The notes beneath the pieces were generated by a model, which saw only the letters and a program-made list of their open reading frames with translations, was not told where the DNA came from and made no database searches. A DNA stretch of 64,000 nt from JAJFUV01 sp964384215 (lineage in GTDB: Bacteria > Acidobacteriota > Terriglobia > Bryobacterales > Bryobacteraceae). Both the position numbers and the translations under genes were made by a program. How positions within the stretch are numbered: the first letter of the stretch is position 1; the number at the start of each line of letters is the position of its first letter. The stretch spans positions 74,023 to 138,022 of the forward strand of contig CAYLLB010000005.1 of assembly GCA_964384215.1 (NCBI GenBank), given 5' to 3'. Below, in pieces: positions 1 through 9,911 of this stretch.

Positions 1-792
1 ATGATGGTTCTCTGGCTGCTGATCGCTCGCGGCGTGGCAGTGGAACTGCGCAACCACCTTTCCACAGCCACCTGGACGCCCATCTGGGACGCGGCCTTCG
101 CGGTCTCGGGCATCCTCCTGGCTATTTTCTTCGGCGCGGCGCTTGGCAACGTGATCCGCGGCGTGCCACTCGATGAAAAAGGCATGTTCTTTCTCCCCTT
201 GTGGACGCACTTCGGCGTCACCGGCGAAGTGGGCATCCTGGATTGGTACACCGTGCTGATCGGCGTGTTCGCGTTCGTCACGCTGATGGTGCACGGCTCG
301 CTCTGGCTGGCCTACAAGAATGACGGCGACATCAACATCCGTGCCCTGCGCATCGCGCGCGGCGGCTGGCACGTCCTGGCGGCGTGCATGATCGCGGCCA
401 CGTACTTCACTTTCCGCGTGCAGCCACAGGTGCCGCTCAACTTCGTGACGCACCGGTGGGGCTACGTCTTCCCCGCGCTCGCCATCATCGGCCTCGTCGG
501 GATGCGCCGCGGGTTGCACGGATGGCCGTCGGAAGGCCGCGCGTTCCTGGCCTCCTGCCTGTTCATCATCGGCATGTTGACCAGCGCGGTGTTCGGCCTG
601 TACCCGAACGTCCTGCCGGCTAACACGGGCCCACAGTTTTCACTTACGGTGTACAACGCCTCCGCGCCCCCGTACGGATTGAAGGTGGGCCTGGCGTGGT
701 TCATCCCCGGCATCCTCCTCGCGTGCGGATATACGATCTTCGTCTACCGTCACTTCGCGGGGAAGGTGAAACTGGAAGAGCACGGGTATTAG
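1..792 (+). CDS. cydB: Cytochrome bd ubiquinol oxidase subunit II, 5'-truncated by window edge
   Basis: Membrane subunit of the bd-type quinol oxidase that, with CydA, reduces O2 to water. The 263 visible residues are almost all hydrophobic helices (about six or seven). They open with a segment like the one found about 80 residues into CydB (LWLLIARGVAVELRNH). They also carry the long TM-rich C-half ending in FAGKVKLEEHGY. CydB is normally 330-380 aa, so the Met at base 1 is internal and the true start, with cydA, should lie just upstream of the window. The family call is from recognition of the sequence. Only the completeness is uncertain. Confidence 0.9.
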   Translation: MMVLWLLIARGVAVELRNHLSTATWTPIWDAAFAVSGILLAIFFGAALGNVIRGVPLDEKGMFFLPLWTHFGVTGEVGILDWYTVLIGVFAFVTLMVHGSLWLAYKNDGDINIRALRIARGGWHVLAACMIAATYFTFRVQPQVPLNFVTHRWGYVFPALAIIGLVGMRRGLHGWPSEGRAFLASCLFIIGMLTSAVFGLYPNVLPANTGPQFSLTVYNASAPPYGLKVGLAWFIPGILLACGYTIFVYRHFAGKVKLEEHGY

Positions 793-807
793 CCAGGCGA
801 GGCCATC

Positions 808-2151
808 ATGAATCGTAGAACCTTCCTGATGGGCGGTATCTCCGCTGCTGCCGCGGCGTCGCGCACGCCGCCGAACATTCTGTTCATCATGCCGGACCAG
901 TGGCGCGGCTGCGACATGGGCGTGGCAGGCAATCGTGAGGTCCGCACGCCTAACCTGGACCGGCTGGCGCAGGAAAGCGTCTACTTTCGCAGCATGACCG
1001 CCAACACGCCGGTCTGCACACCCGCGCGCGGTATTTTGCTCACGGGCCGTTATGCGCACCGCGCGGGCACGCCCGTCAACGACATCCACCTTCCGGACGA
1101 GGCCACGACCATCGCCGAAATCCTCGGCCGCGCCGGTTACTACACGGGCTTCGTCGGCAAGTGGCACCTGGAGGGCGGCAAGCGTCTCCCCGGCTTCATC
1201 CCTCCGGGCCCGCGCCGACAGGGCTTCGAGTTCTGGGCCGCCAACGAGTGCTCGCACGACTATTTCAAGCAGCAGTACTTTCGTGACGATCCCACGCCCA
1301 TCCCCATGAAGGGCTACGACGCCTTCACCTGGACGGACCTGGCGCTGGAGTTTCTCGATCGCGCCGGCGAGCGCCGCACGCCGTTCTGCCTTTATGTGCA
1401 GCACCCTTCGCCTCACAATCCGTATTGGCTGCCGCCTGGATATGAAGACATGTATGCGCCCGAGCGTCTCAGCATGCGCAAGAATTGGCGTCCGGGCTTG
1501 AAGTACGCAGGCGCCTCCAAAGACATCGCAGGTTACTACGCCGCCATCACTTGCCTGGATGCTGAAGTTGGCCGCCTGCTCAAGCGCTTGGACGAAGCGG
1601 GATTCCGCGACAACACCATCGTTCTCTTCACCTCCGACCACGGCGATCTGCTCGGTTCGCACGGCAGCATACACAAGCAGAAGCCGTGGGAGGAGTCCGT
1701 GATTGTGCCCGGCCTGCTGCGCTGGCCCGCAGGCCTTCGTCGCGCCTTCACCTCCGACGCCGTGTTTTCGCATGTCGACGTGGTGCCGACGCTGCTGGGC
1801 CTCTGTGGCGTGAAGTCACCCGTGGCGATGGATGGTTTCAACTATGCGCCGTACCTCCGCGGGGCGCGTGTGAAGACTCCCGAATACGCGCATCTTGCCA
1901 TACACACGCGTACCGAGAACAACGAGTTCGGGCCATGGCGCGGCCTGCGCTCGCGCCGTTACAAGTATGCGCGGTTCCAGGATAAGCCCTGGGTACTTTA
2001 CGATCTTGAAAGAGATCCCTACGAGATAGAGAACCTTGTAGACTCACCGGCAAGCGCGCGTCTGGTGGCGCAATTCGACCGTGAGATAGAAGCGCACATG
2101 CGTCGCACCGGTGACCGCTGGGATGAACTGCGGCACCGGCCTTACAGTTAA
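808..2151 (+). CDS. Secreted type I sulfatase (alkaline phosphatase superfamily)
   Basis: Arylsulfatase-type hydrolase that removes sulfate esters, probably from sulfated polysaccharides. The 447-aa protein starts with a short Tat-like leader (NRRTFLMGG). A metal-site strand NILFIMPDQ follows (residues 23-31). The sulfatase signature CTPARG sits at residues 70-75, and Cys70 is the expected formylglycine precursor. A second metal site, SDHGDLLGSHG, is near residue 275. The Cys-type signature implies maturation by a formylglycine-generating enzyme, which is not in this window. It begins 15 nt after cydB, but no functional link is apparent. The substrate cannot be read from the sequence. Confidence 0.92.
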   Translation: MNRRTFLMGGISAAAAASRTPPNILFIMPDQWRGCDMGVAGNREVRTPNLDRLAQESVYFRSMTANTPVCTPARGILLTGRYAHRAGTPVNDIHLPDEATTIAEILGRAGYYTGFVGKWHLEGGKRLPGFIPPGPRRQGFEFWAANECSHDYFKQQYFRDDPTPIPMKGYDAFTWTDLALEFLDRAGERRTPFCLYVQHPSPHNPYWLPPGYEDMYAPERLSMRKNWRPGLKYAGASKDIAGYYAAITCLDAEVGRLLKRLDEAGFRDNTIVLFTSDHGDLLGSHGSIHKQKPWEESVIVPGLLRWPAGLRRAFTSDAVFSHVDVVPTLLGLCGVKSPVAMDGFNYAPYLRGARVKTPEYAHLAIHTRTENNEFGPWRGLRSRRYKYARFQDKPWVLYDLERDPYEIENLVDSPASARLVAQFDREIEAHMRRTGDRWDELRHRPYS

Positions 2152-2218
2152 CCGCTCAACACCCCACCCCGCGCCGGAATACTGGCTTCGTGATAGCATT
2201 CGATAACAGAACCCTGAT

Positions 2219-3295
2219 ATGTCTAGATTACCTAAGCTAGTCGTGCTTTCCGTCGCGGGACATCTTCTATTCAGCGGTATCATATCAGCCGCAATCGTGG
2301 GCGAAATCCCATTTCAAACCATGATTGTCAACGCCACCCAGATTGTCGCTGGCGTTGTTCGCGATGTCGCCAACACCGGGGAACAAGGCCGATTGACGAT
2401 TCAGGTTCTCAAGACTTACAAGGGCACAGCCTCACCGATGGTTACTGCTACCGCGCCCTGTCGATTCTCCACCACCGAAATCCAGTCGCTCGCTTCCAAG
2501 ACTGTGATTGCGATGGCCGACGCCAAAGGATCGCTACTTCGGCCTGCCAATCTGAGGGGGGTGTCCGACGCCTTCTTGCCGGTTTCTGATGAACTGGCAC
2601 CCATTGACAACGTAGACGCGGCATTGTGTGTAGATTGGATGCGGGGCCTGTCCAATCGCGATCCTATGTTCCTCATGCGTGGACTCGGTATCGCCGCCGT
2701 GTACTGCGGTAAGACCGGCCGCGCGGAGCCGATTCGAGCGTATCTGCGCAAATCCCAGAAGCCCAATGATGCGTTCTTGGACATGCTAGTCGGCTTGGCC
2801 TATAGCGATCCGGGTGCCGTAATCGCGCTTGAACAACGTCTTGGGATGGAGACAGAGCAAATGGACAGGCTGGCGATGAACGTCATGTGGGCCTTGGGTG
2901 CCTACGCTAGCCCGGACCCAACCGGCACCCACGCCCTCATGCGCCTGGCGTTGAATGCTAAATCCAGGCAGTATCAAATCGAAGCCGCTGAAGTGCTTGC
3001 TAACATACACTCCGATGAAACATGGCCTCACCTGGTGGCGTTACTGGACTCACCCGTCCTGTGGGTGCGCCATCACGCCGTAAAAGGGTTGGAAGATACC
3101 GTCTATGCTGGCGAACGCTCAGGCGATCTGGCTTTCGGCGAGAGGCCGCTGGTCCATCTCGGCCAACCCATCAAACGGAATGTCCGCAAGCGGCCTCCGG
3201 TCCCAGACAACATCCGAGGATTGTTCAAAGATCCAGAACGCAACGACGCCACGCTGGTTGCGTTCTGGCGAGATTATGCAAGCAAGAACCAGTGA
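2219..3295 (+). CDS. Exported HEAT-repeat protein of unknown function
   Basis: A 358-aa protein that I do not recognise as a named family. A hydrophobic N-terminus (about residues 5-28) looks like a signal peptide. It is followed by a beta-rich part (residues about 30-110) reminiscent of acidobacterial exported proteins. The C-terminal half has helical HEAT-like repeats, clearest around residues 255-300 (AAEVLANI, WVRHHAVKGLE). It ends 25 nt from the convergent SQR gene. The protein at 12012-13643 has a comparable plan (leader, beta-rich part, HEAT-like helices), so both may belong to lineage-specific exported families. Function unknown. Confidence 0.75.
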   Translation: MSRLPKLVVLSVAGHLLFSGIISAAIVGEIPFQTMIVNATQIVAGVVRDVANTGEQGRLTIQVLKTYKGTASPMVTATAPCRFSTTEIQSLASKTVIAMADAKGSLLRPANLRGVSDAFLPVSDELAPIDNVDAALCVDWMRGLSNRDPMFLMRGLGIAAVYCGKTGRAEPIRAYLRKSQKPNDAFLDMLVGLAYSDPGAVIALEQRLGMETEQMDRLAMNVMWALGAYASPDPTGTHALMRLALNAKSRQYQIEAAEVLANIHSDETWPHLVALLDSPVLWVRHHAVKGLEDTVYAGERSGDLAFGERPLVHLGQPIKRNVRKRPPVPDNIRGLFKDPERNDATLVAFWRDYASKNQ

Positions 3296-3320
3296 GTAGG
3301 AGTCCTGCTCGCACAACGCG

Positions 3321-4664
3321 TCAGGCAAGACCTCGCAACATCGCTTCGAAGTACATGGGTTTCAAAATGTGCACCTTCAGGACCCAGCCGGGCCAGTGCT
3401 CATGGCCAGGATTGATGAAAGGCAGCGTCGGCTTTGGTTTCTTGTCGTAGCCGAACTCGGCCATCAGCACCTTGCCGTACTCGGTGACGAACGGGCAGGC
3501 CGTGTAGCCGTCGTAGCTTTCCTTGGGTTCCTTGCCTTCCATGAGGGCGATCAGGTTGGCGGCGGCAACCGGGGCTTGCATACGGATCGCCGCTCCCGTC
3601 TTGCTGGTCGGGATTCCGGCAACGTCGCCCAGCACCACCACGTTCTTGTACTTTGTGTGCACCAGCGTGTGCTTCTCCGCCGGAACCCAATCCTCGGCCT
3701 TACTCGTGGAAGCGTTCCAAGCCAACGGCGATTGCCTCACGAAATCCGGTGCGCTCATGGGCGGCACGATGTGCAGGAAGTCGAAGTCGAGCGTCACGGT
3801 CTCGCCCGGCTCCGTCGAGGCGGCCGCGCGCTTCTCGAAGGTGACTTTCCTGCCGTCTACGTCGACGCTCTTCACCCGGTGATTGAACGTCACCGGGATG
3901 TTGCGCACGGCGTAGATCTCCTCCAAGCGCTTGCGGAACAACGGGACATCGAACAGATGATCGGTGGCGGAGTAGAACCGGAAATCGACCTTGTTCCGCG
4001 CACCGTTCTTTCGACAGTAGGCCTCGGCCATCATGTTGATCTTCTTCGGCGCACCGCCGCACTTCAGCTTGGTCCAAGTATCGGTGAAAATGGCGCGTCC
4101 GCCGGTTTCGGCCAGCCGCTGGATCGCCTGCCAGCAATTCTGCGAACCTTGGTAGTCGTAGATGCAGTGAACGTTGCCGCGCCCGAGCGACTCGCGCCGG
4201 ATGCCTTCGACGGCATCGAAGTTCATCTGCAATCCGGGGCACAGGACCAGAAAATCGTAATCGACCGTGCCGTGGCGGCCGGTCCGCAGCCGGTTCGAGT
4301 CCGGCGCCAATTCCACCACGCTGTCCTGGATCCATTTGACGCCGCCGGGAATCAGCTTGGACTCGGGCCTGACCACAGATCTCGCGTCCATGATACCCGA
4401 AGCGATCAATGTGAATCCGGGCTGGTAGTAGTGCACCTCGCTCGGGTCTATCAATGTGATGTTCGGCTTGGCCAACGCGCGGCTCAGGCGCGCCGCCACG
4501 TTGAGGCCCGCCGCCCCGCCGCCGACAATCGCGACGTGTGCGTTGGCATCGCTGGACGGACCCCTAAGCCGCACAGCGCCATAAACAAGGCATGCGCCAC
4601 CCACCACTCCTCCGGTCAGGAAGCCACGCCGGCTTAGTACCATTCTTCCCGTCTGGTCGTTCAT
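3321..4664 (-). CDS. sqr: Tat-exported sulfide:quinone oxidoreductase, SQRDL (mitochondrial) type
   Basis: FAD enzyme that oxidises sulfide to sulfane sulfur and passes electrons to quinone. Visible are a Tat leader (SRRGFL, residues 11-16), a dinucleotide motif GGGAAG (48-53), the redox Cys202 in KCGGAPKK, a second FAD motif VVVLGDVAGIPTSKTG (about 342-357) and the second catalytic Cys390 in YTACPFVTEYG. The KCGGAP and YTxCP contexts match the human SQOR-like branch. I chose ATG 4664, with GGCGAG just upstream, over a TTG 12 nt earlier that lacks a ribosome site. A Tat leader is unusual because most SQRs bind the cytoplasmic membrane face without one. It is monocistronic. Family call is firm; location is inferred. 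Confidence 0.9.
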   Translation of the reverse strand: MNDQTGRMVLSRRGFLTGGVVGGACLVYGAVRLRGPSSDANAHVAIVGGGAAGLNVAARLSRALAKPNITLIDPSEVHYYQPGFTLIASGIMDARSVVRPESKLIPGGVKWIQDSVVELAPDSNRLRTGRHGTVDYDFLVLCPGLQMNFDAVEGIRRESLGRGNVHCIYDYQGSQNCWQAIQRLAETGGRAIFTDTWTKLKCGGAPKKINMMAEAYCRKNGARNKVDFRFYSATDHLFDVPLFRKRLEEIYAVRNIPVTFNHRVKSVDVDGRKVTFEKRAAASTEPGETVTLDFDFLHIVPPMSAPDFVRQSPLAWNASTSKAEDWVPAEKHTLVHTKYKNVVVLGDVAGIPTSKTGAAIRMQAPVAAANLIALMEGKEPKESYDGYTACPFVTEYGKVLMAEFGYDKKPKPTLPFINPGHEHWPGWVLKVHILKPMYFEAMLRGLA

Positions 4665-4736
4665 GAAGCTCGCCAAACAACCAGTTTATCGTGCGGGCGC
4701 CGACCACCGCCGCGCCGCTCGTGGCACAATTTGACC

Positions 4737-7439
4737 ATGAGAGCCGCGTGCCTGAAACTCGTGGCAGTACTCCTCCTGGCCCAGGCGGGTTGGGGCGCCG
4801 ATTGGGGTGCCTCGTTCGCCGAACCGCCTCGGGTCTATGACATGGGCGTCTACTGGTGGTGGTTTGGCCCGGCAGTGACCAAGGCCGAAGTGACGCGGGA
4901 ACTCGAAGTGATGCGCGATGCGCGCATATCGAGCGTTCTCATCTTTCCCATCTACCCCATCAGCGTGGACGACCCGTCGAAAGGGATCCGCAACCTGAAG
5001 TACCTGTCGCCGGAGTTCCTCGACGTCCTGGGCCACGCCGCGCGCGAGGCGCACCGAATGGGCATTACCGTGGATCTGCTGATGGGTACTGGATGGCCGT
5101 TCGGCGGGCCCTCCATCACTTTGGAGACCAGTGCCAAGAGACTGCGCGTCGAACTTGGCGCGGCCTCGGCGGGCCCCGGCGAACGCCTGGAAGCCGCCTG
5201 GATCGTGAAGGGCGACGGGAAGCAAGTTGACCTTGCGGGCGCCGCCGACGTGACAGCCCAGATCCGCTCCGGGACGCCTGTCCGTATACCCGAGGGACAC
5301 GTATTGATGTCCTTTCTCATGACGCCCACGAAAATGCAGGTGAAGCGGCCTGCTCTTGGTGCTGAAGGCCTGGTGATGGATCATCTGGACCCGAACGCTC
5401 TGAAAACGTACCTGGCCGCAGTCGGCGAAAAGCTCGTTTCAGCCGCGCCCCGCGGCATGATCCGGACTCTGCATTCCGACAGCATGGAGGTTTTCGGCAC
5501 GGAATGGACTCCTACGTTTCTCGATGAATTCCAGCGTCGCCGCGGCTACGACCTGCGCCCCTATCTACCCGCCCTCGCAGCCGATGCCGGTCCCATCACG
5601 GAGGACGTCCGCTTCGATTTCTGGCGTACCTTGAGCGAACTTGCCACCGACAACTACTTGCGTCCTCTCCAAGCCTGGTGTCATGCGCACGGCGTCGGAT
5701 TGCAGGCGGAGAGTTATGGCTCGCCGCCGGTGGATATGTCCAGCTTCAGCGCCGTCGATTCGGTGATGGGTGAGAGTTACGACTGGAAGATGTTCGTGGC
5801 TTCCCGCTGGGCCTCGTCGGCCGCGCATCAGTATTCGAAGCGCTTCACTTCCGCCGAAGCCTATACGTGGCTGCGCTTCCCACGCTATGTTTCGACGTTG
5901 GAAGACATCAAACTCGGCAGCGACCTGCACTTCGCCTGCGGCGTGAACAAGATCGTCGCTCACGGCTACGCGTACTCGCCGCCCCAGGTGGGCGTGCCCG
6001 GATGGGGCTACTACGCCTCCATCATGATGAACGACAACAACACCTGGTGGCCCTATTTCCGCCATCTGTCGGATTACGTGCGGCGTACCAGTTACGCACT
6101 GACGCTCGGCAAGCCGGCCGTGGACGTCGGCATCCTCCTGCCGGAAGACGACGTGATGGCAGCGCAAGCGCCCGGCCGCGGCCTGAACCTCTACATGACC
6201 ACGAAAGGCTGGCTGGGCCGCACGAAGGTCCCGGAGTTCAGCCTGCCCGCCGCCTTCTCCGCCGAGACGCCTCTGCTCAGGACGCTGATCGGGAGCGGCT
6301 TCACCTTCGACGGGTTCGACCGGAGCATCCTGCAGCCGTCGCTGCGGACGGACCGAGGGCGCCTGGAGGTGGGCGACGTGGCTTACCGCATCGCCATCTT
6401 GCCGAGCCTCAAAGGCGTCTCCATCGAGATTCTCGAACGCCTGCGCGATTTCTGCCGCGCCGGAGGGACGCTGATCGCCACGCGACGGCTGCCGGAAGCC
6501 GCTTACGGAGTTCAGGACCGTGCCGCCCATTACTCGCGCGTAGCCAGCCTGATCGCAGAGATATTCGGAACGGGACCCGCTGACCAGCCGCGGCGCCGCG
6601 CCTATGGCAAAGGACTGGCCATCTATGTGCCGGACGAAACCGAACAGTTCGCCGCCGCGCTGGCGACGCTCGATCCGGAAATCCGCTTCGACAAACCGGA
6701 TGCCGATCTGGTCTACCTGCACCGCGCCGAAGGGGGACGTCACCTCTACTTCCTGGCGAATACCGCTTCCGCCGCGAAGCGCTTCAGCGCTGCTTTCCGC
6801 GATGCGCGCGGGACGGCGCAAACCTGGAACGCGATGGACGGCAGCAGGCACGGCGCGGCGGGCGGCAATGAGCTGACCATCGATCTCGGCCCACACGCGA
6901 GCACGCTCGTCTATTTCGATCCAGCCGCAAAGCTCCTGAGTTCCGCACCGATGCCGCGCGTCGCCGCCGATTTGCCAGTTACAGGTAAATGGACCTTGGA
7001 AACCGCCGGCCGCCGGTTTACACTGGATGCGTTGCGCTCCTGGACCGAACTCGACGGCTGCAGATACTTTTCAGGGCGCGGCGTGTACTCCGTGGTGGTC
7101 GAGGTGCCGGCCGGTTGGTTCGGCAAAGGCAAGAGCGTGTGGCTCGACCTCGGCCAGGTGCGCGAAGCGGCGGACGTCCGCGTGAACGGCCAGTCCGCCG
7201 GCGCGGCCTGGATGACGCCGTACAGAATCGACATTACCCGTTACGTGAAGCCGGGGACGAACCGCATTGAGGCCGGCGTGGCGAACCTGCTCATCAACCG
7301 CATCCTCGGCGAGCCCACGCCCGATTACAGGGGCCTGGAGCCGCTGCGCTTCCCCAAGCCCGGCGAGAAGGATCGCGTAAAGGAACCGCTGCCGTCCGGG
7401 CTGCTGGGCCCGGTGCGATTATTGAGTCTGGTCGAATAG
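4737..7439 (+). CDS. Secreted glycoside hydrolase, GH106-type alpha-L-rhamnosidase
   Basis: A 900-aa exported enzyme expected to cleave terminal alpha-L-rhamnose from plant or microbial polysaccharides. After a signal peptide (to about residue 22) comes the GH106-like opening VYWWWFGPAVTKAEV, followed by a (beta/alpha)8 catalytic part with GTGWPFGGP and LHSDSMEVFG. A dimerisation-like middle follows. The C-terminus (about 780-890) is a galactose-binding-like jelly roll with DLGQVREAADVRVNGQ and GTNRIEAGVANLL. Length fits the family (900-1100 aa). ATG 4737 follows a TTG two codons earlier and gives the better leader. It is 8 nt upstream of ald, but the functions are unrelated. Confidence 0.85.
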   Translation: MRAACLKLVAVLLLAQAGWGADWGASFAEPPRVYDMGVYWWWFGPAVTKAEVTRELEVMRDARISSVLIFPIYPISVDDPSKGIRNLKYLSPEFLDVLGHAAREAHRMGITVDLLMGTGWPFGGPSITLETSAKRLRVELGAASAGPGERLEAAWIVKGDGKQVDLAGAADVTAQIRSGTPVRIPEGHVLMSFLMTPTKMQVKRPALGAEGLVMDHLDPNALKTYLAAVGEKLVSAAPRGMIRTLHSDSMEVFGTEWTPTFLDEFQRRRGYDLRPYLPALAADAGPITEDVRFDFWRTLSELATDNYLRPLQAWCHAHGVGLQAESYGSPPVDMSSFSAVDSVMGESYDWKMFVASRWASSAAHQYSKRFTSAEAYTWLRFPRYVSTLEDIKLGSDLHFACGVNKIVAHGYAYSPPQVGVPGWGYYASIMMNDNNTWWPYFRHLSDYVRRTSYALTLGKPAVDVGILLPEDDVMAAQAPGRGLNLYMTTKGWLGRTKVPEFSLPAAFSAETPLLRTLIGSGFTFDGFDRSILQPSLRTDRGRLEVGDVAYRIAILPSLKGVSIEILERLRDFCRAGGTLIATRRLPEAAYGVQDRAAHYSRVASLIAEIFGTGPADQPRRRAYGKGLAIYVPDETEQFAAALATLDPEIRFDKPDADLVYLHRAEGGRHLYFLANTASAAKRFSAAFRDARGTAQTWNAMDGSRHGAAGGNELTIDLGPHASTLVYFDPAAKLLSSAPMPRVAADLPVTGKWTLETAGRRFTLDALRSWTELDGCRYFSGRGVYSVVVEVPAGWFGKGKSVWLDLGQVREAADVRVNGQSAGAAWMTPYRIDITRYVKPGTNRIEAGVANLLINRILGEPTPDYRGLEPLRFPKPGEKDRVKEPLPSGLLGPVRLLSLVE

Positions 7440-7447
7440 AGGGGCAT

Positions 7448-8584
7448 ATGATCATCGGGCTTACCCGCGAAAGACGCGCCTCGGACTGCCGCGTGGCGCT
7501 GACGCCGCCGGTGGTGCGGCAACTGGTGGAGAGCGGCAACAGCGTTTGGGTGGAGAAGGACGCCGGACTCGGTGCGCGATTCTCCGACGACGACTACATT
7601 CGCGCCGGGGCGCAAATCGCTTATTCGCCGGCCGAAGTGGTCCGCCGCGCCCGGCTGCTGGTGAAAATCGCCGTGCCGACCATGGAGGAGTTGAACCTCT
7701 GCCCGGAAGGCGCGGCCATTTTGGCCTTCTACCACATGGCGGTGGCCGACCGCACGGTTTTCGAAAAGCTGCTCGACAGGAAGATCACGGCCGTGGGTCT
7801 CGAAATCGTGCAGGACGATCACGGCCGGCGTCCGGTACTGGCGGCGGTAAGCGAGATCGCCGGCCAGATGACGGTGCAGTTGGCCGCGCACATGCTGCGG
7901 TCAAGTTCGGGAGGCCGGGGCATCCTGCTTGGCGGCAGCCCGGCAGTGCCTCCGGCGCACCTCGTAATACTGGGCGCGGGCGTGGTGGGCTCGGCCGCGG
8001 CGCGTTCCGCCGTGGCGGCGGGCGCCCGCGTTTCGGTCCTGGACGTCGACACCGAGAAACTACGCCGCCTGCTCCAGCACACGCCCGGCATCGCCACCGC
8101 GTACGCCGATCCGGAAATGGTGGCGCGCGCCGTCATGGCGGCGGACGTGGTCATCGGCGCCGTGCTCGTCGCGGGCGCCAAGACGCCGCACGTAGTCACC
8201 AAGCGAATGGTGGACGCCATGCAACCCGGGGCCATCATTATCGACGTGGCCATCGACCAGGGTGGCTGCGTGGAAACCAGCCGTCCCACCACCATCACCG
8301 ACCCGACGTACCTTTACAACCGCGTGCTGCATTACGCGGTGCCCAATCTCACCGCCGACATGGGACGCAGCACCAGTATCGCCATCGCGCAGGCCTTGCT
8401 TCCCTACCTGCAGTGCATCTCGCACCAGGGCATCGAAGGAGCGTTCCGCGTGTGCAAGGAACTGGCGCGCGGAGCTTACACGCACGCGGGCGCTTGCGTG
8501 CACTCGTCGCTGGCCGGCACTTGGCAAGTGCCGCACCGCGAACTCAGCGAACTGTTGGAAAAAGGATCGGACGAGCGCGCCTGA
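7448..8584 (+). CDS. ald: Alanine dehydrogenase
   Basis: NAD-dependent enzyme interconverting L-alanine and pyruvate plus ammonium. The 378-aa length is typical. Known catalytic positions are recognisable: Arg15, Lys73 (in LLVKIAVP), His96 (in AFYHMA) and the NAD-binding GAGVVG at 176-181. A conserved IIDVAIDQGG stretch follows near residue 268. The start is preceded by AGAGGGG at good spacing. It forms a tight run with the CoA-transferase 22 nt downstream and the TMTC-like gene. Ald plus a CoA-transferase hints at amino-acid or organic-acid use, which is inference. A transhydrogenase-alpha paralogue is the main alternative, but the length argues against it. Confidence 0.9.
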   Translation: MIIGLTRERRASDCRVALTPPVVRQLVESGNSVWVEKDAGLGARFSDDDYIRAGAQIAYSPAEVVRRARLLVKIAVPTMEELNLCPEGAAILAFYHMAVADRTVFEKLLDRKITAVGLEIVQDDHGRRPVLAAVSEIAGQMTVQLAAHMLRSSSGGRGILLGGSPAVPPAHLVILGAGVVGSAAARSAVAAGARVSVLDVDTEKLRRLLQHTPGIATAYADPEMVARAVMAADVVIGAVLVAGAKTPHVVTKRMVDAMQPGAIIIDVAIDQGGCVETSRPTTITDPTYLYNRVLHYAVPNLTADMGRSTSIAIAQALLPYLQCISHQGIEGAFRVCKELARGAYTHAGACVHSSLAGTWQVPHRELSELLEKGSDERA

Positions 8585-8606
8585 AGCCGCCGGAGGTTAC
8601 TCTGCC

Positions 8607-9911
8607 ATGCACTGGACTGAAAGCTACCGGGCCAAAATCAAGACCGCCGACGAGGCGCTCGCGGTAGTCAAGTCAAACGATCGCGTCTACATCCATCAGG
8701 GGTCAAACGAGCCGGAGGAGTTGGTTCGGGCGCTCACGGCGCGCGGAGGCGAGTTGCGCGACGTCGAGATCATTCACATGATGACCACGGGTAACGCCGA
8801 TTACGCCAAGCCCGAGTTCGAAGGCCACTTCCGCCACAACGCCTTCTTCATCGGCGGCAACGTACGCCAGGCCGTGCAGCAGGGCCGCGCCGACCTGATC
8901 CCCATCTTCCTGTACGAAGTCGAAGACCTGTTCACCAGCGGAGCCATGCCCATCGACGTGGCCCTCATCCAGTGCACGCCGCCGGACGACTACGGCTTCA
9001 TGAGCCTGGGCACGGGCATCGACGTCTCGCTCACCGCCGCCAAGTGCGCGCGCCACCTGATTGTCCAGGTGAACGACCAATCGCCGCGCACCCTGGGCGA
9101 CGCGTTCCTGCACGTGAGCAAGGCAGACGCCATCGTCGAAGCCTCGCGCCCGCTGCCCGAATTCAAGAAGAGCGAGGTCACCGCCACCCATCGGGCCATC
9201 GCCCGCCACGTCGCCAACCTCATCCCCGACGAGGCGACGCTGCAAACGGGCGTCGGCGGCACTCCAGACGCCGTGCTCGAGCAACTGGTGGATCACAAGG
9301 ACCTGGGCATCCATACGGAGATGTTCTCGGACGGTGTCATCGACCTCATCGAGAAAGGCGTCATCAACAACGAGAAGAAGACCATCCATCCGCACAAGGT
9401 GATCAGCGGATTCGTCCTGGGAACCAAGCGCCTGTTCGATTTCATACACAACAACCCGATTTTCGAATTCCACCCGAATGCGTACACGAACGATCCGTTC
9501 ATCATCGCCCAGAACCGCCGCATGGTGGCCATCAACGCGGCCATCGAAGTAGACCTGACCGGCCAGGTGTGCGCGGATTCGGTGGGACCGGTTCCCTACT
9601 CCGGCATTGGCGGCCAGGTGGATTTTATCCGCGGCGCGGCGCGGAGCAAGGGCGGCGTCCCCATCATTACGCTGCCCGCCACCGCGAAGAACGACACCAT
9701 CAGCCGCATTACGCCGACGCTCAAGATCGGAGCCGGCGTGGTGACCTCGCGCGGCGACGTCCACTACGTGGTGACTGAATTCGGGGTCGCCTACCTGCAC
9801 GGCAAGAATCTGCGCCAGAGAGCCGAGGCGCTCATCCAGATCGCGCATCCCAAGTTCCGGGAAGAACTACTGGCCGCCGCGCGGGAACTGGGGTATCTGG
9901 GGAAGAAGTGA
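8607..9911 (+). CDS. Acetyl-CoA hydrolase/transferase family protein (4-hydroxybutyrate CoA-transferase-like)
   Basis: A 434-aa family I-like CoA-transferase that moves CoA between acyl groups through a glutamyl-CoA intermediate. The active-site motif HTEMFSDG places Glu at residue 238, the position known in 4-hydroxybutyrate CoA-transferase. The C-terminal domain has GIGGQVDF, EFGVAYLHGK and the closing REELL. The ATG at 8607 follows GGAGG (8591-8595), so the longer open frame reaching back to 8262 is not coding. The stop overlaps the next GTG by 4 nt. Exact acyl substrates (acetate, butyrate, 4-hydroxybutyrate or succinate) cannot be told from the sequence. Confidence 0.9.
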   Translation: MHWTESYRAKIKTADEALAVVKSNDRVYIHQGSNEPEELVRALTARGGELRDVEIIHMMTTGNADYAKPEFEGHFRHNAFFIGGNVRQAVQQGRADLIPIFLYEVEDLFTSGAMPIDVALIQCTPPDDYGFMSLGTGIDVSLTAAKCARHLIVQVNDQSPRTLGDAFLHVSKADAIVEASRPLPEFKKSEVTATHRAIARHVANLIPDEATLQTGVGGTPDAVLEQLVDHKDLGIHTEMFSDGVIDLIEKGVINNEKKTIHPHKVISGFVLGTKRLFDFIHNNPIFEFHPNAYTNDPFIIAQNRRMVAINAAIEVDLTGQVCADSVGPVPYSGIGGQVDFIRGAARSKGGVPIITLPATAKNDTISRITPTLKIGAGVVTSRGDVHYVVTEFGVAYLHGKNLRQRAEALIQIAHPKFREELLAAARELGYLGKK

